A stretch of 64,000 bases of DNA from assembly GCA_037903355.1 (NCBI GenBank), contig JBAJFE010000029.1:310001-374000 (forward strand), given 5' to 3'. The notes below the pieces were generated by a model, which saw only the letters and a list, made by a program, of their open reading frames with translations, searched no databases and was not told where the DNA came from. This document shows positions 1-10,946 of the stretch, piece by piece. The stretch comes from Trichuris trichiura (lineage: Eukaryota; Nematoda; Enoplea; Trichinellida; Trichuridae). The position numbers were made by a program, and so were the translations under genes. Numbering within the stretch: position 1 is the first letter of the stretch; every line of letters begins with the position of its first letter.

Positions 1-2
1 GT

Positions 3-133
3 TCTCCACGTCGTAGAAGTGAATCGCCTGTGTCGCAACGAAGCAGCCGTTCTTATTCTCGTTCGCGTTCCGGGTAAGTTCACCTTTCGCTTTTAAAGTT
101 GGGTAACTTTTCTTTTCCAGATCTCGTTCTTGA
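3..133 (+). CDS. SR-type splicing factor, C-terminal end (partial)
   Basis: Only the 3' end of this gene is in the window. Exon 3-73 encodes an arginine-serine-rich tail (alternating SR/RS dipeptides such as SRSYSRSRS). A 47-nt GT-AG intron (74-120) follows, and exon 121-133 closes the frame with GSRS and a TGA stop. RS-rich C-termini are typical of SR splicing factors and related RS-domain proteins, which act in nuclear pre-mRNA splicing; phosphorylation of the serines controls location and partner binding. The RNA-recognition part lies outside the window, so the family member cannot be named. The frame was chosen because the other two frames give no such repeat and one hits a stop at once. 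It could also be another RS-domain protein that is not a classical SRSF. Confidence 0.7.
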
Positions 134-326
134 TTGATCTTCGCGATGAGAACTGAAATGAAAACAAAATTATGCCACCTCATTTGTAAGCTTTATACTG
201 CTTATTAGGCTTCAGTTTTGCATAGGCTCAAAGGTTAGTGGCGATGGGATTTCCTTATTATTCTATATTTTTACAGCCATTGGAGCCCTGAAGCATTTAC
301 ACAGTTATTTGAGTGTTGAAAAACAT

Positions 327-332
327 AATAAA
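327..332 (+). terminator. poly(A) signal AATAAA for the SR-protein gene
   Basis: Canonical AATAAA about 195 nt after the TGA stop at 131-133, on the same strand. It is the first canonical signal downstream of that stop. Confidence 0.5.
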
Positions 333-333
333 G

Positions 334-1264
334 TTGTGGTTATCACCCAGAATCTTCTGCCGCTTTTGTATTACACCAAAGAGCACTGAAATTATTACTG
401 AGTACTTGCAACAGCGAAAATTTTGCATTTAGTTGCTTGAACACTGAGTGATTCATTCCAATTTTCAGTGTGCTTAGTTGTTTAAGACTTTCTACTGTAA
501 CTCTGCTTGAACAAGCACTCGTTCATTTTTTTATAAAAGAAAAAACAGCAAGACCTGCCAGCAATGTATGATTCAAATACCAAGTCCACGAATTTTAATA
601 TACCGAAAAATCCCCACTGGTATAAAAGAAGTTCGATTATTCGAAGCTCGGCCGGAAGAAAAATAAGCTGACTGTATGTGGTAAAGATGTTTAGGTTACT
701 TCGCAGCCGCCTATTGAAAAACCTAGCTTTTTCGTAATTTTTTTCTGACGAGGGCGGTCTCCTAATTTTGAAATCCTGTTGTTTTTGTAAGACTTAAATT
801 TATAGGCCAATTGGACCATAGGTCGTTTTCCATTGATAGATGGCACTTTGTCATTCTTGGACGGCCCCATTCCGTTAATTACTGGTTTTTTTGTTCAACT
901 CTGTTATCCGAATCGCTCCCTGGCAAATGGGGTTCGTTTGATAGAAGTTCTGCTGTAGTCATTTGCAGGAGAGCTTATTGAAATCTTATTAGCATAGCAT
1001 GGGCGCTTACCTAATCTTTAGCATTACTGTAAAAGAATGGTGCATCCACGCTGAGTTTAGTGATTTATTCTAACGCGTTTAAACTTAAGGTTGAAACGTG
1101 TTCCGAGATGTTTACATTTTTTTACATTACCATAATAAACCATCAAGAAATAGTAATAGAAGAAATACTGCTAGAGAAGAATAACCTTTATGGAACATAG
1201 AGCTCACAGGAAGCAGGTAAAATCTTGCCGAAATCAATGTGGAAGTTCATTCGTAGCCAGTAGG
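334..1264. other. Intergenic, between convergent SR-protein and UGT genes
   Basis: No convincing coding segment on either strand. On the minus strand an AATAAA hexamer lies at 1064-1069, about 195 nt past the UGT stop, and is a candidate poly(A) signal for that gene. Nothing else was recognised. Confidence 0.5.
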
Positions 1265-2799
1265 TTATTGATTGGCGTAGCATTTTTGAAGAACTTCGAC
1301 CAGTAGAAAAAATAGAGCTGATAAGGCTACTACAAGGTCAATATCAAAATAGGTGAAGTTGCAAAAGTCAACGCCTTTCAGTTTCGTGTGAGTAGCGGCT
1401 TTTGGATGACGAAGATAAAAGTCAATCCAAAATTTTCCCTTTTCTAAATCGTCAATTATTTTATCTTTCGTCATTGCGCTCATTGTTTTCATGTTTTTCT
1501 TGTAAGTCGGTTGATGCAGAATGGCTTCGATGGCTGAGCGGAAGGAAAATTCGTTCATTTTAGTCTTTTCGAGAAAAATTCCCAAACGCCTTTGGCGAAT
1601 TAGCGCCGCGTTTCTGTACTGATCTCCAAACATGGGTATCGCAACAACCGGTACTGCAAAACACACTGCCTCATGAAGACTCTTAATTCCCACGTGGTTT
1701 ATAAAGAGTACCGTTTTCGGGTGTTTAAGCAGAGCGGGCAATGGTAGCCAGGCGGCCAACTTTACGTGAGCTTTGTTGGCTACTCGTTTTTATCTCCGTC
1801 GTACTGCCATACGATGCGGTAGTCGGTCATGTTAACGAAGACATTTGAAATTGATTGGAGAATCTCGGTCGTCGCGTACTTCCACTTAACGTAATGCCCG
1901 AAAGAGACTATAATTGTTCCTTTTGAAGAAGGGTCATCGACAAGTTCTTGGAAATCGTTGCTCAGAGCCGCCGGCTTGGGGCAGCTGTAGTCAATGGTGA
2001 AAGTATTTGCAGCTTGTGGCAATGCGAAGTCGAGCATAGGCGACATAGATCCAAAAGCATATATTGCCCTTCTGTGAAAATCTTTTATATTCATTCTTAC
2101 CTTTAGTTTGCCTTCAGTCCAGTAGGGAAGAAGCTTTTGAAGTACAGTGCCAAGTGCAGATTCCAACATTTCGCCAGCGGTGTTAGTTAGTCGAAATTTG
2201 AACGACTTGTGATTGTAGTTGATCATGTTCATATTTGGTTCCGTTGAAATTGGCAAGTTGACCGCTCTGAGTGCTCTTGTTCTTCGGAATGTCAATGTTG
2301 TGCTGTAGTCAATCCAGCTAAGATTTTTTGCGCACGACGTGAGGTATACTCCGCATGGATGAAACACATTGTCGACAAGAAGCAGGTCCCAGTAACCACT
2401 CATTAGGGTCGAATACAAGGAGGCATACTTCGGGTTGTATATTGTTTCTTGGCAAGAGGACGCTGACGATAATATTGCTTTAATAATCGCCCACATGGAC
2501 ATACCGGGTTGCGTCCATGCTTGAAGTTGCTTAATTATGGTGTTCATGTCGGTAGCTGTCTCCTGTATGTAAATGAAATGCAACTTGTCCCATGAAACTT
2601 TTTGTTGCTCTTCATTATAGTACTGGAGGATAGTAACGTTATGGCCATCCTGTTGTAGAGCCAAAGCGAGTGGGATCATAGATAAAACATGGCTCTTAGC
2701 ACCCATTGCAGGGAGAAATATAATTCGAGCCCCGTTGGATACGCTGAAATTCTCTTGAAATATGACAACAGTTAGCAGAGCAACCAGAGTAGCCTTCAT
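1265..2799 (-). CDS. UDP-glucuronosyltransferase (GT1), frame broken once
   Basis: The product resembles membrane-bound ER UGTs, which transfer glucuronic acid or glucose from UDP-sugar to small lipophilic molecules. The minus-strand frame starts best at ATG 2797-2799, giving a hydrophobic signal peptide (MKATLVALLTVVIF). An acceptor-binding N-terminal domain with the motif GAKSHVLSMIPLALAL follows. The C-terminal half carries the UGT signature (NHVGIKSLHEA then PVVAIPMFGDQYRNA) and a transmembrane anchor near the end. The two halves are in different frames: the break lies at a run of five T (1787-1791 on the plus strand), where one base is missing between YDGDK and the NKAHVKLAAWLP segment. 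No intron fits this gap. In the signature the usual T-H-G-G is N-H-V-G, which is unusual. It could be a sequencing error in a homopolymer or an early pseudogene. It appears intronless, about 510 residues. Confidence 0.8.
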
Positions 2800-5700
2800 T
2801 GTTGTTACATGTGCCAAAGTAGACAGGTACACGATGTCCTGTAGTTCATTATCTTATTGCCTTTCCTGAAAACCTTATCTGTAGTTTATTCCTGCGCAAA
2901 ATAAACAGAGCAGTGAAGTTGCTTTCACTTTTCAAGTATCTACCGAACTTTTGGTACTGTTCTCATGTGAATTTGCGTGCTGAAGCCATCTGCATCTTAG
3001 TGTTCTTGACAAAAGGGCTTATGGCATTCTCTTGCGTGCATTGCTGTGTGTCTGAACTTCGTGGACTCGCACCGTTCTGAATGTTAGCTTCAAAGCAGCA
3101 GTACGATTGGAGTATTTAGTGAAACATTAGGCGGAGAACCTTGTTTTTTGTTTTATGCTCTCGCCTGCAGTTAGTGTAGTCATTAGCCATCTGATGCAAA
3201 GAATGAAGCTGAACGGATGCCGCTTCTACCGTCACCAGTTTGGCAGCACCATCACTTTCCTTTATATTTGCTCTACTCTTTACCGGTGATTATTAAGCGT
3301 ACTAAACCAAGTTCCTGTATTATTCTGCTAAAGGTTTTTGCTCGATAAGCTCGTTTAACTATTTTATGCCATTTTGTTGTATTCCATTCACTTTATTTAT
3401 TATATAGCTTTGAAATCATTGAAATGTAATCCCTGTCCTTCCTTTTTTGTGCTATCTTTACTGCTTGGCGCTCTTCACTATAGTTTGCAGCGGTAACTGC
3501 TGAAATGCCTTACGATAAGGAATGTTAAACCATCGCTGCTAAGTTAGCCAGCAGCGACTTGCCAATAAAACGCTGATACTGTTTTATGGTCGTTGAATCA
3601 CAGATATGGTCACTATTTGTTCTAGCCTGCAAACTGTTGTAGTTATGTTTTTTCTGTTAATGTTTTGGATGTCTTGCATTTGTTGCCCTTTAATTTAGAA
3701 GTAAAGTATTTGCTGGGATCTTTTTAAGCTTTGGTATATTACGGCAGTTCGTCATACATCTTGTACAGCGGATGTGGCAAAGCATTTTCGAAATAGTTTA
3801 TTTGCAACAACATACGATTTCAGGCCGTTATCAAAAACCTGGGACCTACATTGATAAGGTTCAATAAGAAAAGGGGTTAGCTTGAAATGTTTTATGACCA
3901 AGCAATAAAAATGCCGTTTTTTAAAATTATAGGCAATGTGTAGAATGACTTTGGATCACTGTCACTAAAACAGTGTGGAATTTATCATACATTATCTTAG
4001 TCAATGTCCGTTGGTTGATAGGTTTTGCAGCTTAATCAGCCTTCTATCGTTTAACTTAATTCGCTGAGCAACGGACCCACTGTTTCCAAACATTTAGCTT
4101 TTCTAAGTCTTTGTTTTTCATTAAATGGATATCTTTCGTAAGGTTTTGTTTCTTTTTTACGTTATTGAGTTTTTAGTTAGGGTTATTGCCGTCGCGTAAG
4201 GTAGTTTCGGCGCTCGTTGCGCCTTCTGACAGGCTAAGTAAGACTGAAGCTCGACGGCTCAAGATAAAGCTGACGGCTGAGGTCTCTGCCAAAGTTGGTC
4301 ACATGGAGTGGCTCGCAGACGAAGAAGACCGACCCAAAGGGTCTCCATTTGACCCGAAAGCTTCGCAATTAACGTTTACGAAATAAACGTTATTTTGAAA
4401 ACGGGTCGAAAACCCACAAAAGACTTTGCTGGGGCTGTAATTCCTTTGGCAACAGGTGCTTCGTGTTACTACGTTTGCGGTTTTCTTACTGACACGCTTA
4501 CGACGGAAGGGGATCGATACCAAAAGGTTCGATAACGTGGACATCTCCATAAAAGAAATAGCATCTTCTTTTCGTACGTCTAATAAACTGGAATTCTGTC
4601 CTTAACGACAGACGAACTACGTATTTGAAAAATCGAAGCAAACTTGATAGGCTGTAGTAAAGTTTAAAAAACGGACCTATTGAGGAGACTTAGCGTTCCA
4701 GGATTTCCGAATGCTATTTGATGTCTGCTTAATGTCCTGCAATTGTTGGCGTTTGATGTTTAACTGTTTCGTCGAAGGCGCGAAAAATATTGATGACTTA
4801 AATGTGGCAGCTTGGGACAAGTTTGCTCCACCTCTCATTTGGTCCTGTGAGCCGCCACTTACGTAACGGATGACGAATAGCCTACTTTAATCGTTGCCAT
4901 AGGAACGTTGACTAGCGAAAGAAGCGGATCAGGGGTTTTGATCAATACTTTAAAAACTCACGTATGACTGCTTGCCTTGATCAAAGTTTGAATGCTTCTG
5001 CAAAATGGATAAAGTATCACACATTGCTAATGTACTTTTCTAGTAATTGCTTCGTGTGCAGCTATGACATTGATAATGAATTCAACGCTACCATGTAAAA
5101 CCAAAGTTAGCGGGAGACAGTGAAAGTACTCTGACAGTTCCGCCATCTACGCTACTTTTAAGGTTTCTGAGTGCCACTTTGCATAAAGGAAGAGAGAGCA
5201 ATTGGAATACTTCTTTTAAGACGTCCTTTGTAAATAGTTATTTTTAGCAGCAGAGAAAAAGCCTTTACATTGCTGCGTTCGCAGGAAGCTGAAGCATATT
5301 TTGAGGAAAGCGATTATCCATTTTAGATTCATAAATTTCTCCAGTATAACTTTTTTTAATTTCGATCAAGTCGACGGCATGATGCGCGTGTGATCGATAG
5401 CGCGATCAATTTTTGTCGAAACGATTTTCAAATTGGTGATAGCTGGACTGTAAAGTTCGTTTAGGCAACGGGGCGTAAAGTGCTTTATAGAATAAGTGAT
5501 AAAAATTGGAATTGCAAAATTTATTATTGCGCCGCCCGTTTGGAAAGGGCGGGCTGTCGCGTCAGGAAGGAACTGTTGGAAAACAAAGTTAAGTGCATCC
5601 TTTTGCTCAGGCGAATTCGTTCGAGCAAAATTATTTGCTTAAAATGGCAGCTCAACGAATATGAAAAAATGAACTGTGAATTATTCCGTGAAGTCGTATT

Positions 5701-7600
5701 GTTAACGTTTTGCAATTGAAACTGCGCGCGCGCGCGGAAAAATGTTTCACTCGACTGAGGTAATTTTTTTATATTTCGCAGCTGTGTTTTCCAATAAACT
5801 TTGATCCGCCCTTTGTATGTTTAATCGATGAGAGCAGGCAATGACGCATCAAATGTATGCGTCAGATAATAAACAACTGAATTGGACAGTGTGTTAAGCT
5901 CCGTCGTTGCATTTTCAGTTCAACTTGTTTGAAGGGGACGGTGTAACCATTAGTCTGAAAACCTTTGCTAAAACCACTCTTTCATCGCTGATCACTTTGA
6001 ACGGGAAGTGCTGGTCCACAAGGTTGCAAGGTGAAAATTTCAAAATAATTCCTTGACATACTGCATTTTTGGTAACACTGTAGGCAAGTGTCAGAGTCTG
6101 CCTTTCGAATGCTGTTACTCAGTAATACTACTGAGTGAGTAGTTGCATTCGTTTTCATTCGGCAGCTGCATTATGACCAGATTTGTAGGCGTTTACTGTT
6201 CGCTACTGCTGTTATTAATATTTGGCCTTTTGCTTTCCGTCAATGTACTCTCCGGTTTGACCGTATTTGTTGCCCTATTAGCCCACATTATAGTAAGGCT
6301 GCCGCTTAAAGTTTGAATATATTTTGCAGCTTTTATTCTCAGCTCATTAATCGTTCCAATCTGCCATAGCCTTCGGCAACATTTTGAGAAAGCTTGCTTT
6401 CTGTTTGCATTGCTGATAAAAGAATTATACTATGCGGTAAGTTTATTTTGGTTTTTGTCCAGTCCAGTCATTTGCATACATTCAAATAAAAGCTAATGTT
6501 AGCCTACAGCCACCTTTCATTGTAGTATACTTTTAAGGTTGGACCATTTGATAATCATGGTTTACAGGAGCTGTGCTGAAACAGCGAGGACCATTTTCAA
6601 TTTGAATAGCTTAGCGTGTGCTATTAATATCACGTGATAAGAAATTTCAGTTACTATCGCTAGTCGACCAAGCCTTACGTTTTTGCGCCATTCATTGTTC
6701 CATTATTCATTCATAACAGAAAAAGTCAAACGTTTTAATTCTTAATGACAATAAGCGTAATAACGTAACGTAATATTGACCAATACTTAATTTGCTCGGT
6801 CGCTTTTATTTTAATTCTATTCCGTAGCAAGCTTGCTATCCGTTAACGTGTGCAGAACAAAATGGTTTAGCGTAAAAGGGCTGAACGCCATTAATGAACG
6901 AATAATTAAGGTTGAGCATCTGGAAAGTTACTTTAACTTTTACTCGGCAGCACGTTAAAAAACTACATCACCGTCCAATCAGCTATGCAGTCAATCAACG
7001 ATTGCCATAAAGTTCTTCGTGATGAAAACTATTAAGCAGAGGTTGATTTTGCTGCATAATTGCTATTTTACTCAAGTACATTTGTGTACTAATTAAAGAT
7101 CGAATTTGTAATGCGTATTCAGACCTCCCTTTCTTTGCAAGGGATGCCACTTTTTTTATATCAAATTTTTAAATTTCTTACTGGCATCTTCCACCTTCAG
7201 TGTCTGCATTTGTGGTATACTATTAATAACATAGGTACTGAAGGGGTGATGGAAGAAAGACGTTTTGTTCGTACAACGAAATGAAGAATTTAATTGCGCA
7301 ATGCTTTTAATAAAACTATACGGTCAATATATCACGCGCTAATGCGCATAAATGATTTACAAATGTCGTATTAGCGCGTAATGCTACGGAAAAACTTTTT
7401 GCTTGCTTGGAAGTAAGGATGAAGCCTAATGCTTAGCATTAACTTTAAAGAAGCATTCCAGAGCGAAGTTTAAACTCACTTGAGGGGTGATCAAAACTAA
7501 TTGATCTGGCATCAGTCGCCTACTTGGCACTGTGTGTGTTGACGCTCAAATCTTCTTGTTCGCTCAAGGTATGGGTATAGCCTTTCATTTGTTACTGGCA
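2800..7600. other. 4.8-kb region without a recognised gene
   Basis: Short open frames exist, for example 4186-4386 plus (66 codons, no ATG start), but none resembles a known family or shows spliced continuity. A (GC)n run sits near 5727-5738. A small palindrome (AACGTTTA/TAAACGTT) lies near 4371-4392, and the sequence just before it (GGGTCTC...GACCCGAAAGCTTCG, 4339-4368) looks like the arm of the hairpin elements found later in the window. The rest is AT-rich with no structure I can support. Confidence 0.4.
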
Positions 7601-7775
7601 TTTTATGTGGTTACTTTAGAATGGTCAACGAAGGAAAAAGACTGAGAACATTTGAAAAGGCCCTACCTAATCCTGGTCCTTGACGAAATTTTATGTGGTT
7701 ACTTTAGAATGGTCAACGAAGGAAAAAGACTGAGAACATTTGAAAAGGCCCTACCTAATCCTGGCCTTGACGAAA
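7601..7775 (+). repeat. 88-bp tandem duplication covering the hexokinase first exon
   Basis: Two consecutive copies, 7601-7688 and 7689-7775, are identical apart from one T: CCTGGTCCTTGACG in copy 1 and CCTGGCCTTGACG in copy 2. Each contains the same ATG (7621 and 7709) and the start of the hexokinase first exon. The extra T makes the copy-1 frame end at TGA 7681-7683 after 20 codons, whereas copy 2 stays open and splices into the rest of the gene. Confidence 0.9.
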
Positions 7776-9646
7776 GTTTCATTGACAATCGATGGCCGAA
7801 GGTAAAATGATCAAACGAGCGGATCGAGGTGCAAGAAAGTTAGGTTCTTTGTAGGTATACAAGTTGGTGAAGGACCTAGACCTCACCCTAGACGATTTAA
7901 AACATGTAATGAAGGTTATGAGCAGAGAAATAGACCGCGGGCTATCCGACGATCCTGAGGTTCATTCTTGCCTAAAAATGCTACCTTCATATGTGCGCCA
8001 CCTACCTGATGGCACCGAAGTTGGTCCATATTTGGCGATGGATTTGGGTGGGACAAACTTCCGCATTTTGCTGATTAATCTCCGTGGAACTCAGCCTGAA
8101 ACGATTAATCGCACATTCAGGATACCTTCGGCGCTCATGACTGGACACGGAGATGATGTAAGTTTTTAAAATCCTTTACTTTAGCTAGTTGCTAGGGTAT
8201 AAGTTGTTGCTTTAGCTATTCAGGCATATAGCAAACTGCCTGCACGAATTCTTGATTGATAATCACCTCATCAATGAAAGAATTCCGCTGGGATTCACGT
8301 TCTCGTTTCCCTGCCGGCAGAACGAACTGGCGGATGCTACATTGATCACTTGGACAAAGGGTTTTAACTGCAAAGGTGTTGTTGGCAAAAATGTGGTGCA
8401 AATGCTTCAAGAAGCCATTAACACGCACAAGGTTGGAAAAGCAGATTAGACCGCTTTGAAACGTCGGCAGTCTGCATCAGCCAGCTTGTATTTCTTGCTT
8501 CTGCTCATGCCGGCAATTTTTTTAGGACATGAAGGTTAAAGTTGTAGCATTACTTAACGACACGGTTGGTACTCAGATGGCTCTAGCGTACAGCGATCAT
8601 AATTGCCATATTGGCTTGATTGTCGGTGAGAATGGCAATTCTTGTCTCCCAGCATTAACTGTAATGTTCAAGGTACCGGAAGTAATGCATGTTATACGGA
8701 GAAGATGGAAAATGTACTAAAGTTAAAAGATACAACTTCTTCCGAGGTAAATGCCACTTGGTGTGAAGTTATTTGCTACTTCTTTCAATCGAAGATGATT
8801 ATTAACATGGAATGGGCTGGCCTAGGTGAAGATGGCTGCTTGGGCCAAATAATGACGCGTTACGATAAACTTGTCGACCAAGGCTCAATCAACCCCGGAA
8901 AACAGCTGTGCGTACTTTCACTGCATCTTCTAGTGGTGTACAGAAGCTCTATTTAAGCTTTGAGAAAGTCATTTCCGGAATGTACATGGGCGAGCTAGTT
9001 AGGTGCATATTATTGGATTTAGTGAATAACAACCTGCTATTCAACGGCAAAGCGTCAACAGAATTGTCAACGCCTGGTAAATTTTCTACAAAACATGTAT
9101 CTGAAATTGAACTGTAAGTTAAACGGTAGTATGCTTTTCCTCTTTTGCTGTTGCACTTAGTTGTTTCAGGGATCTCCAGGAGGGGCAGTGCAACTTTAGT
9201 AACACTTACGGCATCTTGGAAGATCTTGGAATTGAAGGTATCACTGTCACCGATTGTGCAGTTGTCAGTCACATATGCGCGTTAGTTTCAAGTCGAGCTG
9301 CTTACCTTTGCGGAGCTGGTAAATCTCACATAATAATGATTGTATCTTGACAGTTAGTTTCAGGCATAGCATGCTTACTGAACAGAATGCAGAAGCCTTT
9401 CGTTACTGTCGGTGTGGACGGTTCAGTGTATCGATTCCATCCTAACTTTGGCAATCGGCTGAAATTTGCCATAGAGTTGCTCAAAGATCCGAAACTTAAG
9501 GTGGACATTTAAAAACAGTGAGACAATAAGCCTGACCAGATTTTTTTGGATTTCAGTTCGATCTCAAGTTGTCCCAGGATGGAAGTGGCCTAGGTGCTGC
9601 CTTGGTGGCAGCCGTAGCCTGGCGAGTATCCCAACAAAAGGGATAG
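7709..9646 (+). CDS. HK: Hexokinase
   Basis: This cytosolic enzyme phosphorylates glucose to glucose-6-phosphate with ATP, the first step of glycolysis. Ten exons: 7709-7801, 7864-8157, 8216-8431, 8526-8625, 8673-8746, 8795-8907, 8958-9113, 9170-9318, 9364-9500, 9557-9646. They join in frame to 473 residues, normal for a single-domain animal hexokinase. Visible motifs in order: phosphate-binding [11 protein letters not shown] (about residue 88-98), the sugar-binding signature [12 protein letters not shown] (about 153-164), [36 protein letters not shown] with its catalytic-site glutamate, [12 protein letters not shown] and the C-terminal nucleotide-binding [12 protein letters not shown]. Introns are 45-94 nt. 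The start is the ATG in the second copy of a tandem duplication; the first copy forms a 20-codon upstream frame that could damp translation. All catalytic motifs are intact, so it should be active. AATAAA follows at 9753-9758. Confidence 0.93.
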
Positions 9647-9752
9647 TCTCGTAATATGTATAGAGTGAAATAATAACTAATAATTATTGCTGCAATTAGT
9701 GAATGTTTAATTTTGCGTTTAACTGGACTTCTTAGGATAATTGTTTGGCATA

Positions 9753-9758
9753 AATAAA
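9753..9758 (+). terminator. poly(A) signal AATAAA for hexokinase
   Basis: First canonical hexamer on the plus strand, 106 nt after the hexokinase stop codon. Confidence 0.55.
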
Positions 9759-10946
9759 CATTATATTTTAAAGCAACTTTTTGCGCGCAAAACTTCCATT
9801 TAAGCGACACCCATTCCTTCATTTCTACCTTTGTTAACATTTTATAAATGAAAGTAAGAATTCATAGATCTCTAAGGTAGTCAACAGAAATGCCTTTTAC
9901 GCCGAATCGATCATATTATTACGTCTGCACAGCACTTCTTAACGGAACGAGGTTTTAAATGACAGTTCCTACGTCTACTCAACAACGGAAAATACATTGT
10001 GCAAAAATCACAACTGTTTTAAATGAGTACTTGCAGCATCCTATTCGTGGATCGTATATGTACTTGCAAATTGCCGCATGCAGCTCTTGGGCTGCCAGTT
10101 TGCACGCCTAGTAAACGTGGTCATTAAGAACGCCCCTGTTATCAACCTGATTTTCACTGAAATAAGACAAGCTCTGTTTATTGTAATAAACTTAGAGGGG
10201 AGCTACTATCTGCTATCCATGGAGGTACAGTCCACGTTCAAATCAAGCTACTTTTATTGGGCAGTGCAGCAGGTCATAACCTTTAGGAGTTGTGAACTTT
10301 TTGCTGCCTATAAAAGCGCACATACAGGATCTTAAAAATTATGCACGTCACTGGATACTGTAAATTTGCCGGCCATCTTGTTTTACCTTTACCTAAGCCT
10401 AAGCCTAAATACAAAGCTTCCATTTTATCTCACGTTTAGGAAAGGGCAGAACGGGAGAGCTGCGACACGCTCCCTGGTAAAAGCAAAACGGGACGGTCAC
10501 ATGCTTCCACAAAAGGAACCTGCTATTCTCGGAAGGTGGGCCATTCACTACATGGCTATCAGAACCCAGCATACGCTGCCGTAGTAATTTTCAAAGAGGA
10601 CTGTTCCTACGTTTAATAGTCAATCGTAGAAACGTTATGCAACCTCAAAGTATGAGCCTTTGTCTGCAGTCATGTAGCAAAGCCCTTAGTTGTTGTAAAA
10701 CTCGACTAATGATGCATTTTACGCAGTAACAAAACGGAAAACTTGGCTCCACTGAAGTCGTACTGAGTGTTCAAGTGCCTGCGTATGTAATGCAGCTTGT
10801 ACCGCAGCAGATCGTGCGAATTTTAATGCCACTGTCAAGGACCTTCTTGGGCGACGAGTTTCTGTTATTTTACACCTTCACTTACAGTTTAATGAAGTAA
10901 ATAGTGTTGGCTAATTGAAAAAAGCACTTCTTTAAATTGTGCTAAC
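9759..10946. other. Intergenic, with a TTAGGC-bearing dispersed repeat
   Basis: Between the hexokinase 3' end and the bestrophin-1 stop (the two genes converge). Open frames at 10078-10335 and 10366-10584 have no family resemblance and no splicing context. The segment of about 10355-10560 resembles 30815-31020 (see the repeat entries) and contains a short nematode-telomere-like run. Confidence 0.4.
10392..10408 (-). repeat. Interstitial TTAGGC telomere-like run
   Basis: The plus strand reads CCTAAGCCTAAGCCTAA, so the minus strand reads TTAGGCTTAGGCTTAGG, nearly three perfect TTAGGC units. TTAGGC is the telomere repeat of Caenorhabditis and many other nematodes. It is too short to be a telomere and lies amid ordinary genes. 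Confidence 0.7.

Noticed and set aside
4186..4386. Plus-strand open frame of 66 codons with basic composition
   Set aside because: No ATG start, no family resemblance, no splice context; the minus strand has an equally open frame. Not supported as a gene.
8949..9272. Minus-strand open frame of 107 codons
   Set aside because: Lies opposite the well-supported hexokinase exons.
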